From Micromonospora chokoriensis (GTDB lineage Bacteria > Actinomycetota > Actinomycetes > Mycobacteriales > Micromonosporaceae), in assembly GCF_900091505.1 (NCBI RefSeq), contig NZ_LT607409.1:5704001-5768000 (forward strand): a stretch of DNA of 64,000 nucleotides. Direction: 5' to 3'. This document shows positions 24,123 through 32,863 of the stretch, piece by piece. The translations under genes were made by a program, and so were the position numbers. The notes under the pieces were generated by a model, which worked only from the letters and a program-made list of their open reading frames with translations, did no database searches and was not told where the DNA came from. Each line of letters starts with the position of its first letter. Position 1 is the first letter of the stretch.

Positions 24123-24788
24123 TTACTCGCCGCTGGTGGCGGCGGTGCCGGTGTCACCGGCTGGTGCGGTCTCGCCGACCGCCGCGGTGTCCTCGGCTGC
24201 CGGAGCGGCGGACTCGTCCGCGGCCCGGTCCCGAGGGCCACCGCGAGACGCCGTGGCGGCGACCGCGGAAGCCTTGACGGCCCGGTGCGGAGCGAGAACC
24301 ATGATCATGTTTCGGCCGTCCTGCTTGGGGGCGGCCTCGACGTATCCCAGGTCCGTGATCTCGGATTCGAGCCGACGCAGAAGCCGGTAACCCAGCTCCG
24401 GGCGACTCTGCTCGCGACCGCGGAACATGATCGTCACCTTGACCTTGTCGCCCGCCTTGAGGAACCGCACCACGTGACCCTTCTTGGTCTCGTAGTCGTG
24501 CGGGTCGATCTTCGGCCGAAGCTTCATTTCCTTGATGACGGTCTGCTGCTGGTTACGCCGCGCTTCGCGCGCCTTCAGTGCGCTCTCGTACTTGAACTTG
24601 CCGAAGTCCATGAGCTTGCACACCGGCGGGCGCGCCATCGGCGCAACCTCGACCAGGTCCAGATCGACGTCCGCGGCCAGCTGAAGAGCGCGCTCCAGTG
24701 GGACGATGCCCACCTGCTCACCCTCTGGGCCGACCAGTCGGACCTCACGTGCCCGGATCTGCTCGTTCACGCGTGGTTCGACGCTGAT
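24123..24788 (-). CDS. infC: Translation initiation factor IF-3, ATC start codon
   Basis: IF-3 keeps 30S and 50S subunits apart and proofreads the start codon. The N-domain contains NEQIRAREVRLVGPEGEQVG and VAPMARPPVCKLMDFGKFKY. The C-domain contains KEMKLRPKIDPHDYETK and KVKVTIMFRGREQSRPELG. A 45-residue Ala/Thr/Glu-rich tail is actinobacterial. The usual N-terminal ISxEPRxNxxI is encoded from ATC at 24788, with GAGGAGG four bases upstream, whereas the GTG at 24770 has none. infC genes classically use rare AUU/AUC/AUA starts for autoregulation by IF-3, so ATC is taken as the true start (221 residues). Confidence 0.95.
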   Translation of the reverse strand: MSVEPRVNEQIRAREVRLVGPEGEQVGIVPLERALQLAADVDLDLVEVAPMARPPVCKLMDFGKFKYESALKAREARRNQQQTVIKEMKLRPKIDPHDYETKKGHVVRFLKAGDKVKVTIMFRGREQSRPELGYRLLRRLESEITDLGYVEAAPKQDGRNMIMVLAPHRAVKASAVAATASRGGPRDRAADESAAPAAEDTAAVGETAPAGDTGTAATSGE

Positions 24789-24853
24789 GGGGCCTCCTCG
24801 AGTCGTTTCTGCTCAGGTGCCGACCCCTGCGGCTCCCGGATGGGAACCGACCC

Positions 24854-24886
24854 GAAAAGCAGAAGGCCCCGGCGCATGCCAGGGCC
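24854..24886 (-). promoter_or_regulatory. Attenuator-like hairpin in the infC leader
   Basis: On the minus strand a 9-base arm GGCCCTGGC, loop ATGC, arm GCCGGGGCC (one mismatch) is followed by TTCTGCTTTT. This is one of very few hairpins in the window with a T-rich tail. It lies about 70 bases before the infC start, in the long leader typical of infC operons. Confidence 0.55.
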
Positions 24887-25049
24887 CGCTCGACCGGCCA
24901 GCACGATCACAGGATCGCGCATCCGACGCCGGGACATGCCCGGAACCGGTGACCGGACCCGGCCACCGTAGCGGCGACTCGGGTGGGAGCAGGCGCTCCG
25001 CTTTCAAGGCTGCCTGCTCGCACGCGGAGACAGCCTGGTCGACTCGACA

Positions 25050-25079
25050 ACACTACACCGACGTCCCGGCCACCCCCAA
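25050..25079 (-). promoter_or_regulatory. Candidate infC promoter
   Basis: On the minus strand -35 TTGGGG (25074-25079) and -10 TAGTGT (25050-25055), 18 bases apart, would give a leader of roughly 255 bases before infC. Match quality is moderate. Confidence 0.4.
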
Positions 25080-25149
25080 ACCGGGACACCCGGGGCACAC
25101 TCCGGGGCCGCCCCGAGGCCTCGCGCCGCTGCCTCACAGCCTCGCTTCC

Positions 25150-25300
25150 CCGCTGCCTCGCTCGTTCCGCCGCCCGGCTCGTCCCGCTCGTTCCGCTCGC
25201 CCCGCTGCCCGGCTCGCCCGGCTCGCCCCGCTGCCCGGCTCGCCCCGCTGCCCGGCTCGCCCCGCTGCCCGGCTGCCCGGCTGCCCGGCTGCCCGGCTGC
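25150..25300. repeat. Degenerate 8-mer repeats (GCCCGGCT)
   Basis: Iterations of GCCCGGCT, GCCCCGCT and related CTCG-containing units, becoming perfect near 25265-25300. Low-complexity GC-rich repeat with no open frame of note. Confidence 0.7.
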
Positions 25301-25380
25301 CAAGATCCGCGCATTTTCCCCGAAGTTGCTGCCTCCAGCATCGCTGAGGCAGCAACTTCGGGGATGTTGTCTGGATCTTG
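25301..25380. repeat. Palindromic repeat, CAAGATC-ended (copy 2, different core)
   Basis: Arms 25301-25335 and 25346-25380 match at 29 of 35 positions. The innermost 19 bases (TCCCCGAAGTTGCTGCCTC) are perfectly complementary. The outer ends CAAGATCC / GGATCTTG and the inner GCCTC / GAGGC resemble the palindromes at 2816 and 26181. Confidence 0.85.
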
Positions 25381-25470
25381 CGATCGAGGCCCGGTCAACG
25401 GTTGACGGCGAGCGCAGGTCGGCGGTCGGGTGCGGCTGGGCGGCCACGGACGCAGATTGACCGACGGTAC

Positions 25471-25595
25471 GGCACTCGGCGGCCGGCTGCGCGTCGCTCA
25501 GTGGTCGGGAGCGCGGCGCCCAGTGGTCGGGAGCGCGGCACTCGGCGGCCGGCTGCGCGTCGCTCAGTGGTCGGGAGCGCGGCGCTCAGTGGTCG
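25471..25595. repeat. 66-bp direct tandem duplication
   Basis: The unit beginning GGCACTCGGCGGCCGGCTGC at 25471 recurs at 25537 and stays nearly identical to about 25595, where it overlaps the last codons of the PH-domain gene. Smaller CAGTGGTCGGGAGCGCGG repeats are nested in it. Confidence 0.85.
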
Positions 25596-26059
25596 ACGGC
25601 GCGTTCGGCCAGGTGGGCCTGGTGTGCCTGGTGCAGTCGCCGCAGCGCGCGGACCCCTTCGACGGCCAACTCCTTGTCGGCAGCCTGCAGGGCGACCATC
25701 GGCAGCAGGTCGTCATCGTGCAGTTCCAGGCTGGCCCACGGCGCGCCCCGGTCGAAGCGGACTCCCCGCACGACCTCCCAGGGCAACTCGTAGGAGCTGA
25801 TCACGTTGCGCACCTGGATGCCACGCGCGTCCGCCACCACCCGCGGACGGGTGAACAGCAGGAACCCCAGCGCACCGAAGATGCCCAGGCCGATCATCGC
25901 CAGCTGGTCACCACGCTGGAAGCTGCCGTAGCCGTCACCGGTCGGCCCACTCAGCGAGGTGGCGACCAGGCCGAACACCACCACCAACGCAATCGCCGCC
26001 GACCAGCAGACCACGCGAATACGGCGGGGCTTCAGGCGGACCGGCTCGATTTCACTCAC
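25586..26059 (-). CDS. Membrane protein with PH-like domain
   Basis: 157 residues. Two hydrophobic helices (VVCWSAAIALVVVFGLVA and LAMIGLGIFGALGFLLF) are followed by a beta-rich domain (RVVADARGIQVRNVISSYEL, PWEVVRGVRF, SLELHDDDLLPMVALQAA) of the small bacterial PH type and a His-rich tail (HQAHQAHLAE). Such proteins are common in actinomycetes and their role is unknown. The 3' end lies inside a tandem duplication, so the tail may vary between strains. Monocistronic. Confidence 0.8.
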   Translation of the reverse strand: MSEIEPVRLKPRRIRVVCWSAAIALVVVFGLVATSLSGPTGDGYGSFQRGDQLAMIGLGIFGALGFLLFTRPRVVADARGIQVRNVISSYELPWEVVRGVRFDRGAPWASLELHDDDLLPMVALQAADKELAVEGVRALRRLHQAHQAHLAERAVDH

Positions 26060-26180
26060 CCCACCAGTCTGCCATCCGCACCCAGCCCCTCAAACGCACC
26101 ACCCGCTGACCACCGCCTCAAACCTCACCGTCAATCGCACCGTCCCAAGATCGCGACCGAGCCGGCCGTCATCCGGGACC

Positions 26181-26273
26181 ACAACCGCAAGATCGCGCTC
26201 GAACCAGGATGCAGTGGCCTCGGCTCGACGTGGAGGCCACTACACCAAGGTTGGAGCGCGATCTTGCGGTTGT
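26181..26273. repeat. Palindromic repeat, AAGATC-ended (copy 3)
   Basis: Two 41-base arms (26181-26221 and 26233-26273) around an 11-base loop, identical at 36 of 41 positions. The outer 20 bases (ACAACCGCAAGATCGCGCTC) and the inner CAGTGGCCTC/GAGGCCACT part are the best conserved. It shares the arm sequence GATCGCGCTC...GTGGCC with the copy at 2816-2890. Confidence 0.9.
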
Positions 26274-26340
26274 CGGGAGTGATTTCCCAGCGCCGCCGGA
26301 CGCGAGGCCGGCGCGCGGCAGTAGATCCACTCCGGTTCGG

Positions 26341-26381
26341 CGAACTGGGGGTGTCGCGGCGAGCCGGACACCCCCAGTTCG
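26341..26381. terminator. Perfect 15-bp hairpin
   Basis: CGAACTGGGGGTGTC, an 11-base loop, then its exact reverse complement. It lies on the downstream side of hisG (minus strand), about 190 bases beyond its stop, so it could terminate that transcript; otherwise it is another spacer palindrome. Confidence 0.55.
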
Positions 26382-26480
26382 GGGAAGCCGAGTTGATCAA
26401 GGCGCAGGGCGCGGGCCAGGGCCCGCCGCGCGACACGCGAGGCGCGACACGCGAGGCGCGAGGCGCGACACGCGACGGCC

Positions 26481-26560
26481 CGACGGCGCGACGGCGCGAC
26501 GGCGCGACGGCGCGACGGCGCGACGGCGCGACGGCGCGACGGCGCGACGGCGCGACGGCC
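26481..26560. repeat. Ten tandem copies of CGACGGCG
   Basis: An uninterrupted run of the 8-base unit CGACGGCG, the last copy ending GCC. It begins just 13 bases beyond the hisG stop. Simple-sequence repeat likely to vary in copy number between strains. Confidence 0.95.
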
Positions 26561-26572
26561 GGGGCGTAGGTG

Positions 26573-27418
26573 TCAGAGGCGACAGGCGTGGATATTGGTG
26601 ACGAGGATGGCGCGGGCGCCCAACTCGTACAACTCGTCCATGATCCGGTGGACGTCGTCGCGGAGCACCATCGCCTGTACCGCCACCCAGCCCTCGCGGT
26701 GCAGGGGCGAGACGGTGGGCGACTCGATGCCCGGGGTGAGCCCGCTGGCCCGGTCCAGCAGGCCGGCTGGCACGTCGTAGGCGAGCATCACGTAGCGGCG
26801 GGCGACCAGCACCCCGTGCAGGCGACGCAGGAGCTGCTCGGCCTGTGGGTGCGCGGGCGCGTCGGCACGACGGACCAGCACCGCCGAGGAGCGCAGTAGC
26901 GGCTCGCCGAAGACGACCAGGCCCGCCTGGCGCAGGGTGGCGCCGGTCTCGACCACGTCCGCGATCACGTCGGCGACCCCGAGGCGTACGGCGTTCTCCA
27001 CCGCGCCGTCGAGGCGGATCACGTCGGCCTTGACCCCCGCCTCGCGCAGGTGCCGCTCGACCAGTCCCGGGTACGCGGTGGCGATCCGGTGGCCGCCCAG
27101 GTCCTGTACGTCGGCGATGTCGTCGGGGCGGGCGGCGAAGCGGAAGGTGGCCCGCCCGAAGGCGAGGTCGACGACCTCTTCGGCTGGCGCGGCCGAGTCG
27201 ATCAGCAGGTCCCGGCCGGTGATGCCGAGGTCGAGGTCACCGGAGCCGACGTAGGTGGCGATGTCCTTGGGGCGCAGGTAGAAGAATTCGACGTCGTTGG
27301 CCTCGTCCCGGCAGACGAGGTCCTTGGGGTCGGTGCGCTGGCGGTAGCCCGCCTCGCGCAGCATCTGGGCGGCCGGTTCGGCCAGGGTGCCCTTGTTGGG
27401 GATGGCGACACGCAGCAT
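26573..27418 (-). CDS. hisG: ATP phosphoribosyltransferase (long form)
   Basis: The first step of histidine synthesis: ATP plus PRPP. 281 residues, the long HisG type with a C-terminal ACT-like regulatory domain (about 205-281, TVSPLHREGWVAVQAMVLRD), hence histidine feedback inhibition without HisZ. Catalytic-part marks are MLRVAIPNKGTLAEPAAQML, YVGSGDLDLGITGRDLL and DVIADVVETGATLRQAGL. AAGGAG lies upstream of the ATG. It follows hisE by 47 bases. Confidence 0.97.
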   Translation of the reverse strand: MLRVAIPNKGTLAEPAAQMLREAGYRQRTDPKDLVCRDEANDVEFFYLRPKDIATYVGSGDLDLGITGRDLLIDSAAPAEEVVDLAFGRATFRFAARPDDIADVQDLGGHRIATAYPGLVERHLREAGVKADVIRLDGAVENAVRLGVADVIADVVETGATLRQAGLVVFGEPLLRSSAVLVRRADAPAHPQAEQLLRRLHGVLVARRYVMLAYDVPAGLLDRASGLTPGIESPTVSPLHREGWVAVQAMVLRDDVHRIMDELYELGARAILVTNIHACRL

Positions 27419-27465
27419 GACGGAGTGCTCCTTCGATCCGGATGACGATCAACGGGTGAGGGCAC

Positions 27466-27729
27466 TCACAGATGTCGGTAGACGTCCTTGAGTTCGAGAC
27501 CGCTGGCGAGCATCAGCACCTGGACCTGGTAGAGCAGTTGGGAGATCTCCTCGGCGGTGCGCTCCGGCCCCTCGTGCTCGGCGGCCATCCACGACTCGGC
27601 GGCCTCTTCGACGACCTTCTTGCCGATGAAGTGCACGCCCTTGTCGAGGGCGGCGACGGTGCCCGAGCCCGGGGTGCCGGCGGCGGCCTTGGCCTGCAGC
27701 TCGGCGAACAACTCCTCGAACGTCTTCAC
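27466..27729 (-). CDS. hisE: Phosphoribosyl-ATP diphosphatase
   Basis: The second step of histidine synthesis, removing pyrophosphate from phosphoribosyl-ATP. 87 residues. The MazG-like helical motif is intact: GKKVVEEAAESWMAAE with acidic metal ligands, then EEISQLLYQVQVLML. The start is GTG at 27729 (KTFEELFAELQAK), where homology begins; the longer frame is divergent promoter sequence. No Shine-Dalgarno is obvious. Co-transcribed with hisG. Confidence 0.95.
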   Translation of the reverse strand: MKTFEELFAELQAKAAAGTPGSGTVAALDKGVHFIGKKVVEEAAESWMAAEHEGPERTAEEISQLLYQVQVLMLASGLELKDVYRHL

Positions 27730-27825
27730 GGAAAGCGATTCTTCCAGCCACCCGACCGGCGCCCCACGTCCGGGTCTGCCGACACCCAGCCAGCGGGACA
27801 ATTCCCTACCGACATGGTCGGAGAA

Positions 27826-27856
27826 TTGTCGATCGACGGCTGTCACGCTCTACGCT
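27826..27856 (+). promoter_or_regulatory. Candidate leaderless promoter of the ABC importer
   Basis: -35 TTGTCG (27826-27831) and -10 TACGCT (27851-27856), 19 bases apart. The -10 ends seven bases before the ATG at 27864, and there is no Shine-Dalgarno, which fits a leaderless mRNA. Confidence 0.45.
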
Positions 27857-27863
27857 GTCCGCC

Positions 27864-28727
27864 ATGGCCAGCAGCTCACGTCTCCTCGCGCTCACCCTCG
27901 CCGGTGCCGCCGTGGTCGCCGCCGCCGGATGCGCGCCGCAGGACACCACACCGACCCCCGTCGTCACCGCGCCGCCGTCGTGCGCCAGGGACAGCCTGCC
28001 CACCCGTACGCCGGGCAAGCTGACCATCGCGACGGACCAGCCCGCGTACGAGCCGTGGTTCTCGAAGGACAAGCCGGACAACGGCGAGGGCTTCGAGTCC
28101 GCTGTCGCGTACGCGGTGGCCGAGAAGCTCGGGTACGCCCGCGCCGACGTCACCTGGACCCGGGTCAAGTTCGACGCGGCGATCGCGCCCGGACCGAAGA
28201 ACTTCGACGTCGACATCAACCAGTTCTCCATCACGGAGGAGCGCAAGCAGGCCGTCGACTTCTCCGCGCCGTACTACCTGGTGCGGCAGACCGTCGTGGC
28301 GTTGAAGTCCTCGAAGATCGCCGGGAAGACGTCGCTGGCCGACCTTCGCGACGCGCGGCTCGGCGCCCAGGTCGGCACCACCAGCTACCAGGCGATCACC
28401 GACGTGATCAAGCCGGCGGCCGAGCCGCGGGTCTACAACAGCAACGACGACGCCAAGAAGGCCCTGCAGAACGGGCAGGTGGACGGTCTGGTGGTGGACC
28501 TGCCGACCGCCTTCTACATCACCGGGGCGGAGATCACCGACGCCACGATCGTCGGCCAGGTGCCGCAGGTCGGCACGCCGGAGGCGTTCGGGTTGCTGCT
28601 GGACAAGAACTCTCCCCTGACGTCCTGCGTGAGCGGCGCGGTCGGTCAACTCGCCGCGGCGGGGACGTTGAAGGAGTTGGAGCAGAAGTGGCTGGCCCAG
28701 GTGGCGGGCGCGGCCGAGCTGCGGTGA
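27864..28727 (+). CDS. Amino-acid ABC transporter substrate-binding lipoprotein
   Basis: A 287-residue family-3 solute-binding protein. A lipoprotein signal peptide ends in VVAAAGC, so it is anchored outside the membrane. The core shows LTIATDQPAYEPWF, GEGFESAVAYAVAEKLGY, FDVDINQFSITEERKQAVDFS and YLVRQTVVALK, typical of polar amino-acid binders. The specific amino acid cannot be read off. It overlaps the permease gene by GTGA, and the three genes form one importer operon. Confidence 0.94.
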   Translation: MASSSRLLALTLAGAAVVAAAGCAPQDTTPTPVVTAPPSCARDSLPTRTPGKLTIATDQPAYEPWFSKDKPDNGEGFESAVAYAVAEKLGYARADVTWTRVKFDAAIAPGPKNFDVDINQFSITEERKQAVDFSAPYYLVRQTVVALKSSKIAGKTSLADLRDARLGAQVGTTSYQAITDVIKPAAEPRVYNSNDDAKKALQNGQVDGLVVDLPTAFYITGAEITDATIVGQVPQVGTPEAFGLLLDKNSPLTSCVSGAVGQLAAAGTLKELEQKWLAQVAGAAELR

Positions 28728-29569
28728 CAGTGCTGGATCGCGTTCCCACCGAGGCACAGCGGCGGCGGTCGGCGTACCGGCGTCGGCAGACCGTCTACAG
28801 CGTGCTGGTCGCGGCCTCGTCCACGGCGGTGCTCGGCACGCTGCTGGTCGTCGCGGTCACCGGCGCGCCCGGGTGGGAGCGGGTCCGGCAGTCGTTCCTG
28901 GATCCGGCGATCGCCCGGGACGCGCTGCCGGCCGTGGTGACCGGGCTGTGGCTGAACGTCCGACTGCTGGTCTGTTGTGCGGTCGGGGCGCTGCTGCTCG
29001 GGTTGGTGATCGCGGTGCTGCGGACGGTACGCGGCCCGGTCTTCTTCCCGGTCCGGGCGCTGGCCGCCGGTTACACGTACACGTTCCGTGGTCTGCCGTT
29101 GATCATCGTGCTGTACCTGCTCACCCTCGGTGTGCCCGGTCTGCGGTTGCAGGGGATGCCACCGGTGCTGGTGCTGGGTGGGCTCGCGTTGGTCCTCACC
29201 TACGGCGGCTACCTGGCCGAGGTGTTCCGGGCCGGCATCGAGTCGGTGCATCCCAGTCAGCTCGCCGCGGCCCGCTCACTGGGCCTGACCTACCGGCAGA
29301 CGATGCGGCACGTGGTCCTGCCGCAGGCCGTCCGTCGGGTGGCGCCGCCCCTGCTCAACGACGTGGTGGCGTTGCAGAAGGACGTCGGGTTGGTCTCGCT
29401 CGCCGGGCCGATCGACGCGGTCCGCGCCGCCCAGATCGCCACCGCCCAGTCGTTCAACTACACGCCGTACATCGTGGCGGGGGTGCTGTTCGTGCTGCTC
29501 GCCATCCCGCTGATCGCGGTCACCGACTGGGTGACGCTGCGGGCGGCCCGCCGACAGTCGGGAGGGTGA
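28724..29569 (+). CDS. Amino-acid ABC transporter permease
   Basis: 281 residues with about five to six membrane helices. The His/Glu/Gln-type permease EAA loop is visible as HPSQLAAARSLGLTYRQTMRHVVLPQAVRR. Other family segments are GLWLNVRLLVCCAVGALLLG and YTFRGLPLIIVLYLL. GTG at 28724 overlaps the binding-protein stop. There is only one permease gene, so the channel is presumably a homodimer. Confidence 0.94.
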   Translation: MTVLDRVPTEAQRRRSAYRRRQTVYSVLVAASSTAVLGTLLVVAVTGAPGWERVRQSFLDPAIARDALPAVVTGLWLNVRLLVCCAVGALLLGLVIAVLRTVRGPVFFPVRALAAGYTYTFRGLPLIIVLYLLTLGVPGLRLQGMPPVLVLGGLALVLTYGGYLAEVFRAGIESVHPSQLAAARSLGLTYRQTMRHVVLPQAVRRVAPPLLNDVVALQKDVGLVSLAGPIDAVRAAQIATAQSFNYTPYIVAGVLFVLLAIPLIAVTDWVTLRAARRQSGG

Positions 29570-29571
29570 CG

Positions 29572-30315
29572 ATGGCGTTGCTGCGCTGCCGGGGTCTGCG
29601 CAAGGAGTTCGCCGACCACGTCGTGCTCGACCAGCTCGACCTGACCGTCGACGAGCATCAGGTGGTGGCCCTGATCGGTGCGTCCGGGTCCGGCAAGTCG
29701 ACGCTGCTGCGGTGTGTGAACCTGCTGGAGGAGATCGACGACGGGACCATCGAGTTGGACGGGGAGGACATCTCCGATCCCCGGGTGGACGCCGACCGGG
29801 TCCGTCGGCGGATCGGCATGGTCTTCCAGGCGTACAACCTCTTCCCGCACCTGAGCGTGTTGGAGAACGTCACGCTCGCGCCGCGCCGCGTACACCGGCG
29901 GGATCGTGCCCAGGCGGAGGCCCAGGCCCGGGAGCTGCTCGACCGGGTGGGGCTCGGCGCGAAGGCGGACGCGTACCCGGACCGGCTCTCCGGCGGTCAG
30001 CAGCAGCGGGTGGCGATCGTCCGGGCCCTTGCCAACTCACCTCGGCTGATGTTGCTGGACGAGGTGACCTCCGCGCTGGACCCGGAACTCGTCGGCGAGG
30101 TGCTGGCGATGATCCGGGACCTGAAGGCCGACGGGATGACGATGGTGCTGGCCACCCACGAGATGGGCTTCGCGCGGGAGGTCGCCGACCAGGTGTGTTT
30201 CCTCGACGCGGGGCGCGTCCTGGAAAGCGGCCCGCCCGAGCAGGTGCTGGGCGAGCCGACCCAGCCTCGGACCCGGCAGTTCCTGCGCCGGATCATCGAG
30301 GCCGGTCGGCTCTGA
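29572..30315 (+). CDS. Amino-acid ABC transporter ATP-binding protein
   Basis: 247 residues of the GlnQ/ArtP type: Walker A GASGSGKSTLLR, Q-loop GMVFQAYNLFPHLSVLENV, signature LSGGQQQRVAIVRAL, Walker B LMLLDEVTSALDP, and switch His in LATHEMGFAREV. The usual LDEPTSALD is LDEVTSALD here, a conservative change seen in some relatives. ATG at 29572 has GGAGGG six bases upstream. The stop codon is the start of a TGAGCGAGCG junction element. Confidence 0.96.
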   Translation: MALLRCRGLRKEFADHVVLDQLDLTVDEHQVVALIGASGSGKSTLLRCVNLLEEIDDGTIELDGEDISDPRVDADRVRRRIGMVFQAYNLFPHLSVLENVTLAPRRVHRRDRAQAEAQARELLDRVGLGAKADAYPDRLSGGQQQRVAIVRALANSPRLMLLDEVTSALDPELVGEVLAMIRDLKADGMTMVLATHEMGFAREVADQVCFLDAGRVLESGPPEQVLGEPTQPRTRQFLRRIIEAGRL

Positions 30316-30334
30316 GCGAGCGAGAAAGCGAGGG

Positions 30335-30837
30335 TCAGCCGCCGAAGCCGACCCGCTGGGCGTTGCCGGCGGCCACGACCCGGACGGCCAGCGCGGCGTC
30401 GAGCGCGGCGACGGTGGCGGCCCAGCCCTTGTCCTCTGCCGAGCCGGGCAGACCGGCGCGGTCCCGGGCCTGCTCGATGGTCTCCACCGTCAACACCCCG
30501 TGCGCCACCGGCTTGCCCTCGTCCAACGCCACCCGGGTCAGACCGTCGGTGACCGAACGGCAGACGTAGTCGAAGTGGGCGGTGGCGCCGCGCACCACCA
30601 CGCCGAGGGCGACCACCACGTCGCAGCGGCGGGCGAGGGCCTGGGCGACCACCGGCAGCTCGACCGAACCGGCGACGCGGGCGACCACGGACCGTGCCCC
30701 GCAGGCCTCGGCGGCGGCCAGCGCACGCTCCACCATGTGGTCGGTCAGATCACCGTGCCAACGGGCGGCGACGATTCCGACGGTCAGCCCTGCGGCGTCC
30801 ACCGCCTCGACTCCCGGCTCCCCGAAACCCGCCATCG

Positions 30838-30841
<4 letters not shown>
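30335..30841 (-). CDS. ribH: 6,7-dimethyl-8-ribityllumazine synthase
   Basis: Condenses the pyrimidine diamine with dihydroxybutanone phosphate to lumazine. 168 residues. Active-site segments are IVAARWHGDLTDHMVERAL, RVAGSVELPVVAQALA, VVALGVVVRGATAHFDYVC and GVLTVETIEQARDRAG with the catalytic His in AHFDYV. ATG at 30841 overlaps the ribBA stop (ATGA). The last gene of the riboflavin operon, convergent with the ABC ATPase gene only 19 bases away. Confidence 0.97.
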
Positions 30842-32103
<1,262 letters not shown>

Positions 32104-32176
32104 GCCACCACTCCGCTTCGCTCCATGGCGTCATGACCTTCCACGGCGCCGATGATTCGCTCGCTGCGCTCGCTCA
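32104..32176 (-). repeat. Stop-start junction element between ribM and ribBA, flanked by a 9-bp direct repeat
   Basis: On the minus strand it begins on the ribM stop (GTGGCATGAGCGAGCGCAGC) and ends at the ribBA start (GTGGCATGAGC). TCATGCCAC is thus present at both ends (32100-32108 and 32174-32182), 74 bases apart, like a target duplication around an inserted unit. Confidence 0.75.
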
Positions 32177-32863
32177 TGCCACGGCCTCCGTGTAGACGGG
32201 TTTGCGGACGGTGGCCGGCCGGGTCGCGCGCGAGGTGCGCCACCAGGCGGCGAAGCCCCAGACGCACAGCGCGCCGTAGATCAGGTACATGACCGCCGAC
32301 GGGTAGAACCCACCACGCAGCAGCAGCGGCACGCCGACCGCGTCGACCGCGATCCACAGCAGCCAGAACTCCACCCAGCCGCGGGCCATGCCGTACGTGG
32401 CCAGCAGGCTGCCGGTGAGGATCCAGGCGTCGGGCAGCGGACCCCACGAGCCCAGTGCCTTGAGCACCGGGTACGCGGCGGCGGTGCCGACCACGGCGGC
32501 CAGCAGCAGGATCAGCCGCTCCCGCCCGGTGGCCCACCGTGGGACGACCGCCGCGTGCCCGTCCTCGGCGCGGCGGTTGCGCTGCCAGCGCCACCAGCCG
32601 TAGACGCTCACCGCGAAGAAGAACACCTGTCGTCCGGCCTGCCCGTACAGGTCGTGCGCCTGCGGGGTGGCGAACACCCCACCGAGGAAGACGGTCAGGA
32701 GCAGCGCGTTACCGATCATGCCGACCGGCCAGGCCCAGACCACCCGGCGTAGCCCGAGCAGCGCGGAGATCAGGCCGAAGGCGTTGCCGACGATCTCCCG
32801 GACCAGCACCGGCGAACCGGCCACCTGCACCTGGGCGTCCAGCAGCCAACCGAGCGGACCCAT
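32174..32863 (-). CDS. ribM: PnuC-family transporter, probably riboflavin uptake (RibM-like)
   Basis: 229 residues with about seven hydrophobic helices. PnuC-family features include EIVGNAFGLISALLGLRRVVWAWPVG, GRQVFFFAVSVYGWWRW and WVEFWLLWIAVDAVGVPL. PnuC proteins carry nicotinamide riboside, but members inside riboflavin operons of actinobacteria (RibM of Corynebacterium and Streptomyces) carry riboflavin. Its place between ribE and ribBA, under an FMN riboswitch, favours that. Its ATG overlaps the ribE stop by one base. The specificity is inference. Confidence 0.88.
   Translation of the reverse strand: MGPLGWLLDAQVQVAGSPVLVREIVGNAFGLISALLGLRRVVWAWPVGMIGNALLLTVFLGGVFATPQAHDLYGQAGRQVFFFAVSVYGWWRWQRNRRAEDGHAAVVPRWATGRERLILLLAAVVGTAAAYPVLKALGSWGPLPDAWILTGSLLATYGMARGWVEFWLLWIAVDAVGVPLLLRGGFYPSAVMYLIYGALCVWGFAAWWRTSRATRPATVRKPVYTEAVA

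Larger units (their letters stand above)
24789..25585. other. infC leader and repeat-rich spacer
   Basis: About 800 bases without a credible gene. The right-hand end (in minus-strand terms, the part nearest infC) is the infC leader. From about 25140 the sequence becomes a run of GCCCGGCT/CTCG-type short repeats, then the palindrome at 25301-25380, then a 66-bp tandem duplication reaching the end of the next gene. Confidence 0.6.
26060..26572. other. Repeat-rich spacer before hisG end
   Basis: About 510 bases with no gene. It contains a large palindrome (26181-26273), a 15-bp perfect hairpin (26341-26381) and ten copies of an 8-base repeat (26481-26560). Open frames crossing it are Arg/Asp repeats made by the 8-mer and are not credible. 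Confidence 0.75.

Noticed and set aside
26471..26565. CRISPR-like array
   Set aside because: The 8-base units are directly adjacent with no spacers; it is a simple tandem repeat.
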